DNA of 64,000 nucleotides from Marinobacter orientalis. Its GTDB lineage: Bacteria > Pseudomonadota > Gammaproteobacteria > Pseudomonadales > Oleiphilaceae. Position 1 is the stretch's first letter, and each line of letters begins with the position of its first letter. The position numbers and the translations under genes are program-made. Below, one piece after another: positions 1 through 11,936 of the stretch. The stretch is from the NCBI RefSeq assembly GCF_004792665.1, contig NZ_SRZX01000002.1:124001-188000 (forward strand). Reading direction: 5' to 3'. Below the pieces are notes generated by a model that searched no databases, was not told the origin of the DNA, and saw nothing but the letters and a program-made list of their open reading frames with translations.

Positions 1-222
1 GATGAACTCGTCAACATGGTGATACAGGCCCCGAGCCGTGAGGAGCTGGTACATCGGGTGCGCGCCCTGGACCGGGTTCTGCTCCACGGGCATTACGTGG
101 TCCCGAACTGGTACCTGCCCAAGGATCGCATCGCCTACTGGTCCTTTCTGCAGCGCCCGGACGCTGTACCCAAAAACGGCGTTGATATTGACAACTGGTG
201 GGTAAAAAGCACTGACCAATGA
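1..222 (+). CDS. YejA-like peptide-binding protein of an ABC importer (C-terminal fragment)
   Basis: Only the last 73 codons are in the window; the reading frame is open from base 1, so the gene starts upstream. The fragment runs through RALDRVLLHGHYVVPNWY and ends in a DIDNWW-like segment. I recall this as the C-terminal signature of the periplasmic solute-binding protein YejA and other family 5 oligopeptide-binding proteins. The reading frame ends 38 bp before yejB, and yejB, yejE and yejF follow on the same strand, so this is the binding component of that importer. Signal peptide and binding lobes lie outside the window. Identity rests on a short tail plus context. Confidence 0.8.
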   Translation, partial: DELVNMVIQAPSREELVHRVRALDRVLLHGHYVVPNWYLPKDRIAYWSFLQRPDAVPKNGVDIDNWWVKSTDQ

Positions 223-260
223 CGCAGATCTCTGAAATATCTCTGACGGAGCTCCGCTGA

Positions 261-1346
261 ATGGGCAGTTATATCCTCAGGCGCCTGGCGCTAATCATCC
301 CCACCCTGCTGGGGATCATGCTGCTTAATTTCGTTATTGTTCAGGCCGCCCCGGGTGGCCCGGTCGAACAGCTGATTGCCGAGACCGAAGGGCATGGTGG
401 CGGCGCCCTCGCCAGGGCCAGTGGCGGTGGTTCCGGCGGCGAAGTCAGTTCTTCCAGCGGCGACAGCCGCGGCTCCCGTGGCCTGCCGGAAGAACTACTC
501 CGTGAAATTGAAGTCATGTACGGCTTCGATAAGCCACCCCACGAGCGTTTCCTGAAAATGCTGGGCGATTACGCCACCTTTGATTTCGGAGACTCGTTCT
601 TCCGCGACCGCTCGGTGATCGAGTTGATACTGGACAAGATGCCGGTGTCGATATCACTGGGCCTGTGGTCCACCCTGATTATCTATCTGATTTCCATTCC
701 ACTCGGTGTCCGCAAGGCGGTTACCGATGGCTCCCGCTTCGACGTCTGGAGCAGTTCCGTCATTGTCGTGGGCTACGCGATTCCCGGCTTCCTGTTTGCA
801 ATACTGCTGATCGTCCTGTTTGCCGGTGGCAGTTACCTGGACTGGTTTCCGCTGCGGGGGCTAACGTCGTCCAACTTCGACGAACTGAACTGGTATCAGA
901 AAATCGGTGATTATTTCTGGCACCTGGCGCTGCCGGTGACCGCCAACGTGATCGGCGGTTTCGCTACCCTCACCCTGCTGACCAAGAACTCTTTTCTTGA
1001 TGAAATCAGCAAGCAATACGTGGTGACGGCAAGAGCCAAGGGCCTGGAAGAGAAACAGGTACTTTACGGACATGTATTCCGCAACGCCATGCTGATTGTT
1101 ATCGCCAGCCTTCCGGGCGTGCTGGTTTCGCTGTTCTTTACCGGTTCGCTGCTGATTGAAGTGATCTTTTCTCTGGACGGGCTCGGGCTGCTCGGCTTTG
1201 AGGCCGCCCTTAACCGGGATTACCCGGTGATCTTCGGCACGCTCTTTATCTTCACGCTCATGGGGCTGGTGCTGAAGCTGATCAGCGATATCACTTACGT
1301 TCTGGTTGATCCCCGCATTGATTTTGAAAGCCGGGAGGGGTCATGA
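261..1346 (+). CDS. yejB: Peptide/microcin C-type ABC transporter permease YejB
   Basis: A 361-residue inner-membrane permease, one of the two channel subunits of a YejABEF importer. TM1 spans about residues 8-29 and is followed by APGGPV, a typical start in this family. A Gly/Ser-rich loop covers about residues 44-76, and the E. coli protein, as I recall it, has a comparable low-complexity insert. The MetI-like core follows, with the EAA loop ([20 protein letters not shown]) near residue 260 that contacts the ATPase. It starts with ATG and its stop overlaps the yejE start by 4 nt (ATGA). In E. coli the system takes up microcin C; in Pseudomonas a homologue (Npp) imports peptidyl-nucleoside antibiotics. 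The substrate here is inferred, not shown. Confidence 0.93.
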   Translation: MGSYILRRLALIIPTLLGIMLLNFVIVQAAPGGPVEQLIAETEGHGGGALARASGGGSGGEVSSSSGDSRGSRGLPEELLREIEVMYGFDKPPHERFLKMLGDYATFDFGDSFFRDRSVIELILDKMPVSISLGLWSTLIIYLISIPLGVRKAVTDGSRFDVWSSSVIVVGYAIPGFLFAILLIVLFAGGSYLDWFPLRGLTSSNFDELNWYQKIGDYFWHLALPVTANVIGGFATLTLLTKNSFLDEISKQYVVTARAKGLEEKQVLYGHVFRNAMLIVIASLPGVLVSLFFTGSLLIEVIFSLDGLGLLGFEAALNRDYPVIFGTLFIFTLMGLVLKLISDITYVLVDPRIDFESREGS

Positions 1347-2371
1347 GCGTGGTAAAGCTGACCCCGATCCAACAGCGCCGGCTCGCCAACTTCCGCAAAA
1401 ACCGTCGTGGCTTCTGGTCGCTGTGGATATTCCTGATCCTTTTCGGGCTTTCCCTGATTGCCGAGGTCATCGCCAACGACGCGCCGCTGGTCGCTTACTA
1501 CAAGGGGGATCTCTATTTTCCGGTGGTGGAAAGCGTGCCCGAGGAAACCTTCGGCGGTTTTCTGCCCACAGAAGCAGACTACCGGGATTCTTTTATTGCC
1601 GATGAGATCGAAGCCAACGGATGGATGATCTGGCCGCCGATACGCTTCAGCTACAACACAACCAACTACAACCTCGAGGTTCCCTCTCCGGCACCTCCAA
1701 GTGCCGAGAACTGGTTAGGCACCGACGACCAGGGCCGTGACGTTGCCGCCAGGGTCATCTACGGATTCCGGATTTCGGTCCTGTTCGGGCTTATTCTCAC
1801 CATACTCAGTTGCATTGTCGGCGTCATCGTGGGTGCTATCCAGGGCTTCTACGGCGGCAAGATTGACCTGATCGGGCAGCGATTCATCGAAGTATGGTCC
1901 GGGCTTCCGGTGCTGTATCTGCTCATCATCCTCTCCAGTATCGTGCAGCCGAACTTCTGGTGGCTGCTGGGTATCATGCTGCTGTTCAGCTGGATGGGGC
2001 TGGTGGATGTGGTGCGGGCGGAATTTCTCCGCGCCCGCAATTTTGAATACGTCAAAGCCGCCAGGGCCCTGGGGCTGGGCAATCGCAAGATCATGTTCCG
2101 GCATATTCTGCCCAACGCCATGGTGGCGACCCTGACCTTTCTGCCGTTCATACTGACCGGTGCCATCACCGGCCTGACCTCCCTGGACTTCCTGGGTTTC
2201 GGCCTGCCCTCGGGCTCTCCCTCCCTCGGTGAGCTGATTGCCCAGGGCAAGTCCAACCTCCATGCGCCCTGGCTTGGCATCTCGGCATTCGTTTCCCTGT
2301 CGGTCATGCTGACGCTGCTGGTTTTTGTCGGCGAAGCGGTGCGTGATGCCTTCGACCCGAGAAAGAACTGA
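1343..2371 (+). CDS. yejE: Peptide/microcin C-type ABC transporter permease YejE
   Basis: A 342-residue second permease subunit. It has an N-terminal TM helix (about 22-42), a long periplasmic segment, and then the [17 protein letters not shown] entry into the MetI-like domain that marks the DppC/OppC/YejE side. An EAA loop ([20 protein letters not shown]) is near residue 240. The ATG lies 4 nt inside yejB behind a strong GGGAGGGG ribosome site, so the two permeases are translationally coupled. The stop is 1 bp before the preferred yejF ATG. It should pair with YejB as a heterodimer in the inner membrane. Confidence 0.93.
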   Translation: MSVVKLTPIQQRRLANFRKNRRGFWSLWIFLILFGLSLIAEVIANDAPLVAYYKGDLYFPVVESVPEETFGGFLPTEADYRDSFIADEIEANGWMIWPPIRFSYNTTNYNLEVPSPAPPSAENWLGTDDQGRDVAARVIYGFRISVLFGLILTILSCIVGVIVGAIQGFYGGKIDLIGQRFIEVWSGLPVLYLLIILSSIVQPNFWWLLGIMLLFSWMGLVDVVRAEFLRARNFEYVKAARALGLGNRKIMFRHILPNAMVATLTFLPFILTGAITGLTSLDFLGFGLPSGSPSLGELIAQGKSNLHAPWLGISAFVSLSVMLTLLVFVGEAVRDAFDPRKN

Positions 2372-2372
2372 T

Positions 2373-3962
2373 ATGTCGCAGCTGCTGGAAATCAAAGATC
2401 TGTCCATCTCGTTTGACGCCACTATTCAGGCTGTCCAGCAGCTGTCCCTCAGGATTGGCCGCGGAGAAACGGTGGCGCTGGTTGGCGAAAGCGGATCCGG
2501 AAAATCGGTATCGGCCCTGTCCATTCTGCGCCTGCTTGACGAGCGTCACGCCAGCTACCCGACCGGCGAAATCCTGTTCCAGGGCGAAGATATGCTGAAA
2601 GCTAACCAGAAGCGGCTGCGGCAGATTCGCGGCAGCCAGATCAGCATGATCTTCCAGGAGCCGATGACATCCCTCAATCCGCTGCATACGGTTGAGAAAC
2701 AGATCAGCGAAACCCTGGCCCTGCACAAGGGTATGCGCGGCTCTCAGGCACGGGCCCGCTGCATCGAACTGCTGGAGCTGGTCGGCATTCCGGCACCGGA
2801 AGAGCGCCTGAAAAGCTACCCTCACCAGCTATCCGGAGGCCAGAAGCAACGGGTGATGATCGCCATGGCCCTGGCCAATGAACCTGACCTGCTGATTGCC
2901 GATGAGCCGACAACCGCTCTGGATGTCACCGTGCAGAAACAGGTACTGGAGTTGCTCAAGGAGCTTCAGCACAAGCTGGGCATGGCCATCCTGTTGATTA
3001 CCCATGACCTGTCCATCGTTCGTCGCTACGCGGACCATGTGGTGGTCATGGAGCGGGGCCTGTTGGTGGAGGAGGCGGCAACTACCACCCTGTTTGAGGA
3101 GCCTCAGCATCCCTACACCCGTCGCCTGCTTGATGCGGAACCGCCGGCCTCGCCTTCCGGTGCCATGGTCAACAACAAGCCGCTGCTGGATGTCGATGAT
3201 CTGGATGTCCGCTTTATTATCCGCAAGAGCCTGCTGGGCAAACCCAAAGTCTGGTTTCAGGCCGTTGACAAGGTCAGTTTTTCCCTCAACCAGGGCGAGA
3301 CACTTGGCATCGTTGGGGAAAGCGGCAGCGGCAAAACCACCATCGGCCACGCGCTGCTGAAACTGACCGGCAGCACCGGTAGCATACGGCTGACCGGAAA
3401 CGAATTATCGCAACTGGACCAGAAAGCGTTCCGCCCCTGGCGCAAACGCATCCAGATCGTCTTCCAGGACCCCTTTGGCAGTCTCAGCCCGCGGATGTCG
3501 GTTGCCGAAATTGTGCGGGAGGGTCTGGAGATACACACACCGGCAAGTGCCGAGGAACAGGACAGCAAAGTCATCCGGGCACTGAACGACGTCGGTCTGG
3601 ATCCCGAGGCCCGGCACCGTTATCCCCATGAGTTTTCCGGCGGTCAACGGCAGCGGATTGCCATTGCCCGGGCCCTGGTCCTGCAGCCGGAACTGATCAT
3701 TCTGGATGAGCCCACCTCGGCCCTTGATCGCACGGTTCAGAAGCAGGTGATTACCCTGCTGCGGGAACTGCAGGACAAATATGGTCTAAGCTATGTGTTT
3801 ATCAGCCACGATCTGGCCGTTGTCAGGGCGCTCAGCCACAAACTGCTGGTGCTCAAAAACGGCCGCGTGGTGGAATATGGAGAAGCATCCGGAATTTTCA
3901 GCACACCACAACACGAGTACACCCGTGAACTGCTTGGAGCGGCGCTCTTTTACGCCCGCTAA
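2373..3962 (+). CDS. yejF: Peptide ABC transporter ATP-binding protein YejF (two nucleotide-binding domains)
   Basis: A 529-residue fused ATPase that drives the YejBE channel. Each half carries a full set of ABC motifs. The first has GESGSGKS (residues 38-45), LSGGQKQR and LLIADEPT; the second has [16 protein letters not shown] and [13 protein letters not shown] linker near residue 260 joins the two, with the HPYTRRLL tail typical of OppD/DppD after the first domain. The ATG at 2373 is preferred over an in-frame start 48 bp upstream because it follows the yejE stop and the next residues, [13 protein letters not shown], match the usual start of an ABC domain. It is the last gene of the importer operon; fabI starts 104 bp later. 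Confidence 0.93.
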   Translation: MSQLLEIKDLSISFDATIQAVQQLSLRIGRGETVALVGESGSGKSVSALSILRLLDERHASYPTGEILFQGEDMLKANQKRLRQIRGSQISMIFQEPMTSLNPLHTVEKQISETLALHKGMRGSQARARCIELLELVGIPAPEERLKSYPHQLSGGQKQRVMIAMALANEPDLLIADEPTTALDVTVQKQVLELLKELQHKLGMAILLITHDLSIVRRYADHVVVMERGLLVEEAATTTLFEEPQHPYTRRLLDAEPPASPSGAMVNNKPLLDVDDLDVRFIIRKSLLGKPKVWFQAVDKVSFSLNQGETLGIVGESGSGKTTIGHALLKLTGSTGSIRLTGNELSQLDQKAFRPWRKRIQIVFQDPFGSLSPRMSVAEIVREGLEIHTPASAEEQDSKVIRALNDVGLDPEARHRYPHEFSGGQRQRIAIARALVLQPELIILDEPTSALDRTVQKQVITLLRELQDKYGLSYVFISHDLAVVRALSHKLLVLKNGRVVEYGEASGIFSTPQHEYTRELLGAALFYAR

Positions 3963-4066
3963 CATGACCCGATAACCCGGGCCGGGCACTACGACCAATT
4001 GAGCGTTACCCGCACCGCTGCGGTTCATGGATAATGCCTTAAACTGAAACACAGGGGAGAATCGTT

Positions 4067-4852
4067 ATGGGATTACTCAGTGGCAAGAAAGCACTGATTG
4101 TCGGCGTTGCAAGCAAGCATTCCATTGCCTATGGCATTGCAGAAGCCTTTGCCAGAGAGGGCGCCGAACTGGCTTTCACCTACCAGAATGAGAAGCTCAA
4201 GTCCCGGGTGGAAACATTTGCCGGGGGCTGGGGCAGCTCTCTGATCTTTCCCTGCGATGTCGCCAGCGATGACGAAATCGAGGCCGTATTCACCGAGCTG
4301 GGAAAGCACTGGGATGATATCGATGTCATCGTCCATTCTGTTGGTTACGCACCCGCGAACGAGCTGGACGGCAATTATGTTGACGTTACCACCCGCGAAG
4401 GCTTCCGCATCGCCCACGACATCAGCTCGTACAGCTTCGTTGCCCTGGCGAAGGCCGGCCGCAAGATGCTGCACGAAAACAGCTCTCTGTTGACCCTTAG
4501 CTATCTCGGCGCGGAAAAAGTATTGCAGAACTACAACGTGATGGGGCTTGCCAAGGCTTCCCTGGAAGCCAACGTGCGCTACATGGCCGGCAGTCTGGGG
4601 CGTGATGGCATTCGGGTTAACGCCATTTCCGCGGGGCCCATCAGGACTCTGGCAGCCTCCGGCATCAAAAGCTTCCGCAAAATGCTTGCGGAGAACGCCC
4701 GCAGGGCACCTCTGCGCCGCAACGTGACTACTGATGAAGTCGGTAATGCCGCCGCCTTCATGTGTTCCGATATGGCCAGTGGTATTACCGGTGAGATCAT
4801 GTACGTAGACGCCGGCTTCAACATTACCGGCATGGGCGAACTGGAAGACTGA
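4067..4852 (+). CDS. fabI: Enoyl-[acyl-carrier-protein] reductase (NADH) FabI
   Basis: A 261-residue SDR-fold enzyme that reduces trans-2-enoyl-ACP in the last step of each fatty-acid elongation cycle; it is the target of triclosan in FabI-type bacteria. The glycine-rich cofactor site is [15 protein letters not shown]. The catalytic residues Tyr146, Tyr156 and Lys163 (YNVMGLAK) fall at the E. coli positions, and the substrate loop [13 protein letters not shown] is intact. The ATG follows an AGGGGAGA ribosome site. It has its own 104-bp upstream gap but lies beside a yej-type importer, an arrangement I also recall from Pseudomonas. A hairpin lies just after the stop. Confidence 0.97.
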   Translation: MGLLSGKKALIVGVASKHSIAYGIAEAFAREGAELAFTYQNEKLKSRVETFAGGWGSSLIFPCDVASDDEIEAVFTELGKHWDDIDVIVHSVGYAPANELDGNYVDVTTREGFRIAHDISSYSFVALAKAGRKMLHENSSLLTLSYLGAEKVLQNYNVMGLAKASLEANVRYMAGSLGRDGIRVNAISAGPIRTLAASGIKSFRKMLAENARRAPLRRNVTTDEVGNAAAFMCSDMASGITGEIMYVDAGFNITGMGELED

Positions 4853-4868
4853 CAGCGCTCGCAGATTC

Positions 4869-4890
4869 CCGGTGGGGCCTCCCCCACCGG
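4869..4890. terminator. Stem-loop between convergent fabI and the PilZ gene
   Basis: A perfect 9-bp stem, CCGGTGGGG (4869-4877) with CCCCACCGG (4882-4890), around a 4-nt loop. It lies in the 47-bp gap between convergent genes. No clear T tract follows on either strand, so intrinsic termination in both directions is plausible but not certain. Confidence 0.5.
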
Positions 4891-4899
4891 AAATCGTCG

Positions 4900-5310
4900 T
4901 TAACCCTCCGACATTGCCCTGGCAATCGCTTCCACCCATTCCAGGTACGCGGTATCGTCCGACGCCAGGATCTGAAGGCCCACCAGCCAGCCCCCGGCAT
5001 CGTCCGGGCGACACCACACCACTTCCACGATTAAGCGGAACGGTTCGGAGACCTCTTCCAGGCTCACCAGGGCGGACAATATTGCCTGCCTTGTTAATGG
5101 TTCAGAGCTGACAAGCCGGATTCCCGTTGCAGACAGATCGCTGGTTTGCGAGACGAGCAGGCGTTCGATGCTCTCACCGGCGTCGTCCGGAACTGACGAC
5201 TCCAGCTCCAGCGTTACCTTTGCCCTTGCTGTCAGCCGGTATTCGGAGCGGTTATCCCCGGACGCTGGAGAATCGTCACGGTCACCAAAGCTGTAATCAA
5301 TATCGCTCAT
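4900..5310 (-). CDS. PilZ-domain protein with canonical c-di-GMP motifs
   Basis: A 136-residue cytosolic protein. It has the two signatures of c-di-GMP-binding PilZ domains: RSEYR (RxxxR, residues 21-25) and DLSATG (DxSxxG, residues 58-63). A beta-barrel-like stretch follows, including VEVVWCRPDDAGGWLVGLQI. The ATG at 5310 is preferred to one five codons upstream because GAGGTGG precedes it at good spacing. It lies 29 bp downstream of the DUF1631 gene on the same strand, so the two are probably co-transcribed. Unlike the type IV pilus PilZ at 42265-42615, it should bind c-di-GMP. The output is unknown. Confidence 0.8.
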   Translation of the reverse strand: MSDIDYSFGDRDDSPASGDNRSEYRLTARAKVTLELESSVPDDAGESIERLLVSQTSDLSATGIRLVSSEPLTRQAILSALVSLEEVSEPFRLIVEVVWCRPDDAGGWLVGLQILASDDTAYLEWVEAIARAMSEG

Positions 5311-5339
5311 GAGCTTCCACCTCAAGCGCCGGTCCGGGG

Positions 5340-7163
5340 TCAGTTCCGGCCTACCCGGATGCGTCCTACAACCCTGGACAGGGTATCGTCGAATTGTGCG
5401 GATATGCCCAGCACGCGAATACGGCCGGCAACGATCTCATCCACCAGTTTGTCCACCAGGAATTCACGGCGGTTAAGCCCCAGGCGGTCGACAAATACCA
5501 GTTTCTTTGAGGCGTTGATTCTCACCGCCAGTTTCAGGCGAAGCGGGGCCTGATCCTCGCTGCGGCTTTCTTCCACAATCCAGCCACCAGGTTTGATACC
5601 GTCGACAAGCTCCCGCGCCGCGGCTTCTTTTTCGCGCAACAACCGGTCCTGTTCCGCTTCTTCATCCGCCAGACGCCGGACAGCCGCTGCTTCCTCGCGG
5701 CGCGCAAGTTCTTCCCGTCTTGCGGTCTCCTCTTCCTGCCGGCGCCGTTCCACTTCTGCCTTTTCCCGTCGCAATGTCTCAGCCCTGGCTTTTGCTTCTT
5801 TGGCCGCCTGGCTGCGCTGAAGCTTCTGACGGTCCAGCACTACCGAGAGGGAGGTAATAGTCTCCGTCAACACCTCTCCGAAGGGTTTAAGCGGTGGCAA
5901 AGGGCGCAATGCGCCACCTTCTAGCGCGCTGACAAATCGCGGCCAGGGCAGCAGCCCGAGTTTGACACCCGCGCCGTTGGTCCAGAGCACTTCACGTGTC
6001 TCCGGTAACAGCGCAAAAAAGAACCGCCGCTGCTCACTGGTGCCCTCACCTTCCACGAACCATTTGCCCTTCAGGGGCGAAACCTCTTCTTCAGGGGGCG
6101 CAGTAAAGGTGAGCCATGAAGCATCCCAGGAGAAGCGATCATCCCCGGGCAATGCCGGCACCAGGTCGGGCGTCTCTCCCCGAAGGCGGGCTATCATTAC
6201 CGACTGAACGCCCTCCAGGGCTTTTTCTTCCAACGGTTTCCTGTACACACGGTTCCAGACATCGGTTATGCGGTCACCAATCTGCTCACCGACGGTGTAG
6301 AGCCGGTTGCGATCCTGATCCGAAAGGCCCGGATCGCCAACCCACACCAGCCATTCCAGAAGTTTGCCGGCATGGCGCCAGTTTTCACCCCCGGTTCCTT
6401 CTTCCCGGATAATCTGTTTCAGCAGCCTGAACCAGTGATCAAAAATGAAACCGACCACTGCCTGTGGCAGTTCACGATTCTGCAGGGCCCGTCCTACCAG
6501 GGCACGGGCTGTGTGTTCCGCACGCCGTTGTCTGGCAGCACCCTGCTCGGTTTCAAGCAGGCGGTCACGCAAACGGTCGTTCTGCTGTTCGCGCCTGGCA
6601 GCGTCGTCCTGCCAATGGCGGCAGAATTCCAGTACCTGTTCAATGTCACCTGAATTGAAACTGCCGGAAACCGCGATAACCAGCGCGTCCAGCTGGTCCA
6701 GAGTAACCCTGGCCGAGCGGCCACCAGAGGCGCTCCAGCCACGACAGTCCTGCAGACCATCCAGCCATTCAATCAGCGTTTCAGGAAGTGCCCCGGCACC
6801 ATCAAGGTTCATGCGCCAGGCAAAAAAGAACCGCAGGCGTGCGATGCGACGGGCCAGTTCAGGGTGCAGGCCACTGGTTTTGAGGAAAACACCCATAATG
6901 CGGTCGGCAACATAGGCGGCGTTGATCTGCCTTACGGACCAGGTCAGGGAAACAGAGCGGATCACACGGGTGACGGGCTCATCTCTCTGCTCGGTCCAGC
7001 AAGATAGCAGCAGCGGTCGCCAGTCGCTGACAGCGTCCGGTGACAGCTGCCTGGCGGGGTAAGGAAGATCGGGTACGCGAATGCCTGAGAGCACGTCGGC
7101 CATCTTTTCTGCAACTCGCTTTCGGGCCCGGACCTCCCCCTTGTTCTGCGTGCTCTGCTGCAT
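5340..7163 (-). CDS. DUF1631 family protein
   Basis: A 607-residue protein recognised as DUF1631, a family of unknown function in gammaproteobacteria that is sometimes misnamed thymidine phosphorylase. The N-terminal two thirds are helical. A conserved segment (KGKWFVEGEG, then FFFALLPETREVLWTN) lies near residues 365-395. A long, highly charged Arg/Glu/Ala coiled coil follows (about 440-520), and then a C-terminal beta-rich module (LRLKLAVRINASKKLVFVDRLG). No enzyme motif or membrane segment is visible. Family members I recall are near 700 residues or more, so this is a shorter form. The PilZ gene follows at once, suggesting a link to c-di-GMP signalling. Confidence 0.72.
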   Translation of the reverse strand: MQQSTQNKGEVRARKRVAEKMADVLSGIRVPDLPYPARQLSPDAVSDWRPLLLSCWTEQRDEPVTRVIRSVSLTWSVRQINAAYVADRIMGVFLKTSGLHPELARRIARLRFFFAWRMNLDGAGALPETLIEWLDGLQDCRGWSASGGRSARVTLDQLDALVIAVSGSFNSGDIEQVLEFCRHWQDDAARREQQNDRLRDRLLETEQGAARQRRAEHTARALVGRALQNRELPQAVVGFIFDHWFRLLKQIIREEGTGGENWRHAGKLLEWLVWVGDPGLSDQDRNRLYTVGEQIGDRITDVWNRVYRKPLEEKALEGVQSVMIARLRGETPDLVPALPGDDRFSWDASWLTFTAPPEEEVSPLKGKWFVEGEGTSEQRRFFFALLPETREVLWTNGAGVKLGLLPWPRFVSALEGGALRPLPPLKPFGEVLTETITSLSVVLDRQKLQRSQAAKEAKARAETLRREKAEVERRRQEEETARREELARREEAAAVRRLADEEAEQDRLLREKEAAARELVDGIKPGGWIVEESRSEDQAPLRLKLAVRINASKKLVFVDRLGLNRREFLVDKLVDEIVAGRIRVLGISAQFDDTLSRVVGRIRVGRN

Positions 7164-7284
7164 CCGTTCCCCGCGTCAGAAGCGTTGAAAAGGTTCATCA
7201 AATGACGCAGTATAACCAACTCGCCGGGGTTTACTGCAACTAAACACCGGCCAGTCATGTTTATGCGACGGGGATAACAACAGC

Positions 7285-8358
7285 ATGTCGGGCACCAAAC
7301 TAGAGAATCTGAATGTGGCGAGTCAGGAACCATTGATAACCCCTGAAGCGCTTAAGCAGGAGATGCCGCTTTCCGGCAAGGCAGCGGAAACCGTGGAAAA
7401 AGGCCGCCAGGCCATTTATGACATCATGGATGGCAAGGATCACCGTCTGTTTGTGGTGGTAGGCCCCTGCTCCATTCACGATGTAGAGGCAGCCCGTGAA
7501 TACGCCGCCAAGCTCCGGAAACTGGCCGACGAAGTCAGCGATACCCTGCTGATTGTGATGCGGGTGTATTTCGAGAAGCCCCGTACCACCGTGGGCTGGA
7601 AAGGCCTGATCAATGATCCACACCTGAACGATACCTTCGATATCGAGCAGGGCCTTCATATTGGCCGCCGCCTGCTGCTGGATATTTCCGAACTCGGCCT
7701 GCCGACAGCCACTGAAGCCCTTGACCCCATTTCCCCGCAGTATCTCCAGGACACAATTTCCTGGTCCGCCATCGGTGCCCGTACCACCGAGTCCCAGACG
7801 CACCGGGAGATGAGCAGCGGCCTGTCCATGGCCATCGGCTTCAAGAACGGGACCGACGGTAGCCTGGATGTGGCGATCAACGCCATGAAATCGGTTTCCC
7901 ATCCCCACAGTTTTCTGGGCATCGACCAGCAGGGCAAGGTGGCGATTATCCGCACCCGTGGCAACAATTACGGCCACGTGGTTCTCCGTGGCGGCGGTGG
8001 CAAGCCCAACTACGATTCGGTGAGTGTTGCCCTCTGCGAACAGGCATTGGAAAAAGCCAGCCTGCGCCCGTCCATCATGGTGGACTGCAGTCACGCCAAC
8101 TCCAGCAAGGACCCGGGCATTCAGCCACTGGTCATCCAGGACATTGCCCACCAGATTCTGGAGGGCAACCAGTCTATCCAGGGTCTGATGGTGGAAAGCA
8201 ATCTGAACTGGGGCAATCAGTCAATCCCGGAAAACCTGGCTGATCTCAAGTATGGCGTATCGGTGACTGACGCCTGCATTGACTGGGAAACCACCGAAAA
8301 AGCGCTGCGCGATATGCGCGACAAGCTCAAGGACGTGTTGCCGAAACGGCGCGGCTGA
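7285..8358 (+). CDS. aroG: 3-deoxy-7-phosphoheptulonate (DAHP) synthase, class I
   Basis: A 357-residue enzyme condensing phosphoenolpyruvate and erythrose 4-phosphate, the entry step of the shikimate pathway. It has VVGPCSIHD near residue 58, GARTTESQTHREMSSGL near 170, and KNGTDG and DCSHANSSKDP metal- and substrate-binding segments typical of AroF/AroG/AroH. Which amino acid feeds back on it cannot be decided by eye, so aroG is used generically. The gene stands alone, divergent from the DUF1631 gene across 121 bp. A GTTTA-N7-TAAAC inverted repeat (7229-7245) lies upstream and does not match the TyrR box as I know it. Its stop sits inside a hairpin shared with cobA. Confidence 0.92.
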   Translation: MSGTKLENLNVASQEPLITPEALKQEMPLSGKAAETVEKGRQAIYDIMDGKDHRLFVVVGPCSIHDVEAAREYAAKLRKLADEVSDTLLIVMRVYFEKPRTTVGWKGLINDPHLNDTFDIEQGLHIGRRLLLDISELGLPTATEALDPISPQYLQDTISWSAIGARTTESQTHREMSSGLSMAIGFKNGTDGSLDVAINAMKSVSHPHSFLGIDQQGKVAIIRTRGNNYGHVVLRGGGGKPNYDSVSVALCEQALEKASLRPSIMVDCSHANSSKDPGIQPLVIQDIAHQILEGNQSIQGLMVESNLNWGNQSIPENLADLKYGVSVTDACIDWETTEKALRDMRDKLKDVLPKRRG

Positions 8359-8361
8359 CAG

Positions 8362-8369
<8 letters not shown>
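8351..8369. terminator. Hairpin spanning the stop codons of convergent aroG and cobA
   Basis: GCGGCTGAC (8351-8359) and GTCAGCCGC (8361-8369) form a perfect inverted repeat around one base; a realistic fold is an 8-bp stem with a CAG loop. The aroG stop (8356-8358) and the cobA stop (8362-8364, minus strand) both lie inside it, and the genes are 3 bp apart. No T tract follows, so a terminator role is inferred. Confidence 0.45.
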
Positions 8370-10493
<2,124 letters not shown>

Positions 10494-10538
10494 TCAAAGG
10501 TAAGTGGATAAAGATCTGTAACTATCGATTGACTGGGC

Positions 10539-10544
10539 ATTATA
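10539..10544 (-). promoter_or_regulatory. Candidate -10 box for serS-cobA
   Basis: TATAAT, a perfect sigma-70 -10 hexamer on the minus strand, 67 bp before the serS ATG in the rarA-serS gap. No good TTGACA match is found 16-18 bp upstream, so the promoter is suggested by the -10 alone. Confidence 0.4.
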
Positions 10545-10592
10545 CCTGCGAGGATGTCTGTGGCTACAGCAGGCACGGTCAGGCGGACAATT

Positions 10593-11936
10593 TCAGTTTT
10601 GCGGGTAGCGCTTGCGGGGACTGTTGCGGTTCCATTGATCAAGCCGCTCCAGCTTTTCAGCAAGCCTGATTTCCAGGCCACGGTTTACCGGTACATAGTA
10701 CCGCCGTGGATGGATGGCTTCCGGCAGGTAGGATTCGCCGGCAGCAAACGCTTCAGGCTCATCGTGGGCGTAACGGTATTCATCGCCATGACCCATGGAT
10801 TTAAGCAGCTTGGTGGGCGCATTGCGCAGGTGGACAGGCACTTCGTAGTCCGGATCATTGCGGATATCAGCCATGCACTGGTTGAACGCCTTGTAAACGG
10901 CATTGCTCTTTGGTGCCAGCGCCAGGTATGTGACCGCCTGGGCAAGGGCCAGTTCACCTTCCGGTGAGCCCAGTCGCTCCTGTGCCTCCCAGGCATCCAT
11001 GGCAATCTGCAGCGCCCTGGGATCGGCATTGCCAATGTCCTCGCTGGCAATCCTTGCCAGACGGCGCGCCACGTAAAGGGGATCACAGCCACCGTCCAGC
11101 ATACGGCACAACCAGTACAGGGAACCGTCGGGGTCCGAGCCCCGCACCGACTTGTGCAACGCCGATATCTGGTCGTAGAAAACATCGCCGCCCTTGTCGA
11201 AGCGTCTGAGACTGGTCTGGAGGACCTGTTCCAGGTGATCACGGGTTATTTTCGCGCTGTTTTCGCCATCAGGCTCGGCAAGATCCGTTGCCACTTCAAG
11301 GATATTCAGCGCCCGCCTGGCGTCTCCCCCCGACGCCGATGCAATGAGGTCGAGCACGGGTTGTTCAACCGTGAAACGTCCGCCCAGACCTTCCGGGGAA
11401 GACAGCGCCCGCTTCAGCAGTTCCAGAATATCGTCATCCGACAGGTTCTTCAGTACATAGACCCGGGTGCGGGACAACAGTGCGCTGTTGAGCTCAAACG
11501 AAGGGTTTTCTGTGGTGGCCCCCACGAAAATGAAGGTGCCGTCCTCGATGTGGGGAAGAAAGGCGTCCTGCTGGCTTTTATTGAAACGGTGAACCTCGTC
11601 AACGAACAGCAGGGTATCCCGCCCTTCGCCGCGCTTGCGATTTTTCGCCCGCTCCACAATTGCGCGGATGTCCTTTACGCCGCTCAGAACAGCGGATACG
11701 GTCTCGAAGCTCAGATCGCTGAGGTTGGCAAGCAGGCGGGCAAAGGTCGTCTTGCCAACGCCCGGAGGCCCCCAGAGGATCATGGAATGGAGCTGCCCCT
11801 GCTCCACCGCCCGGCGCAGCGGTTTACCCTCGCCGACGAGATGTGCCTGACCGACGTATTCGTCAAGGCTTGCCGGACGCATTCGTGCAGCCAGGGGCCG
11901 GAACCCCTGCTGTTCCCCGAACAGGCTCTCCTGCAT
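10593..11936 (-). CDS. rarA: Replication-associated recombination protein A (MgsA/RarA AAA+ ATPase)
   Basis: A 447-residue AAA+ ATPase acting at stalled replication forks. It has Walker A GPPGVGKTTFA near residue 59, Walker B FVDEVHRFNKSQQDAFLP, sensor 1 GATTENPSFELNSALLSR, and the C-terminal tetramerisation part (SLYWLCRMLDGG, ARRLARIASEDIG, NPDYEVPVHLRNAP). The length is normal. Its ATG shares one base with the lolA stop (TGATG), giving tight coupling in the ftsK-lolA-rarA-serS order that I also recall from Pseudomonas. Confidence 0.96.
   Translation of the reverse strand: MQESLFGEQQGFRPLAARMRPASLDEYVGQAHLVGEGKPLRRAVEQGQLHSMILWGPPGVGKTTFARLLANLSDLSFETVSAVLSGVKDIRAIVERAKNRKRGEGRDTLLFVDEVHRFNKSQQDAFLPHIEDGTFIFVGATTENPSFELNSALLSRTRVYVLKNLSDDDILELLKRALSSPEGLGGRFTVEQPVLDLIASASGGDARRALNILEVATDLAEPDGENSAKITRDHLEQVLQTSLRRFDKGGDVFYDQISALHKSVRGSDPDGSLYWLCRMLDGGCDPLYVARRLARIASEDIGNADPRALQIAMDAWEAQERLGSPEGELALAQAVTYLALAPKSNAVYKAFNQCMADIRNDPDYEVPVHLRNAPTKLLKSMGHGDEYRYAHDEPEAFAAGESYLPEAIHPRRYYVPVNRGLEIRLAEKLERLDQWNRNSPRKRYPQN

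Noticed and set aside
390-490. Gly/Ser-rich insert in YejB considered as a novel feature
   Set aside because: A low-complexity insert at the same place is present in E. coli YejB as I recall it, so it is a family trait.
7229-7245. GTTTA-N7-TAAAC upstream of aroG as a TyrR/PhhR box
   Set aside because: It does not match the known TGTAAA-N6-TTTACA pattern, so it is recorded only as a small inverted repeat.
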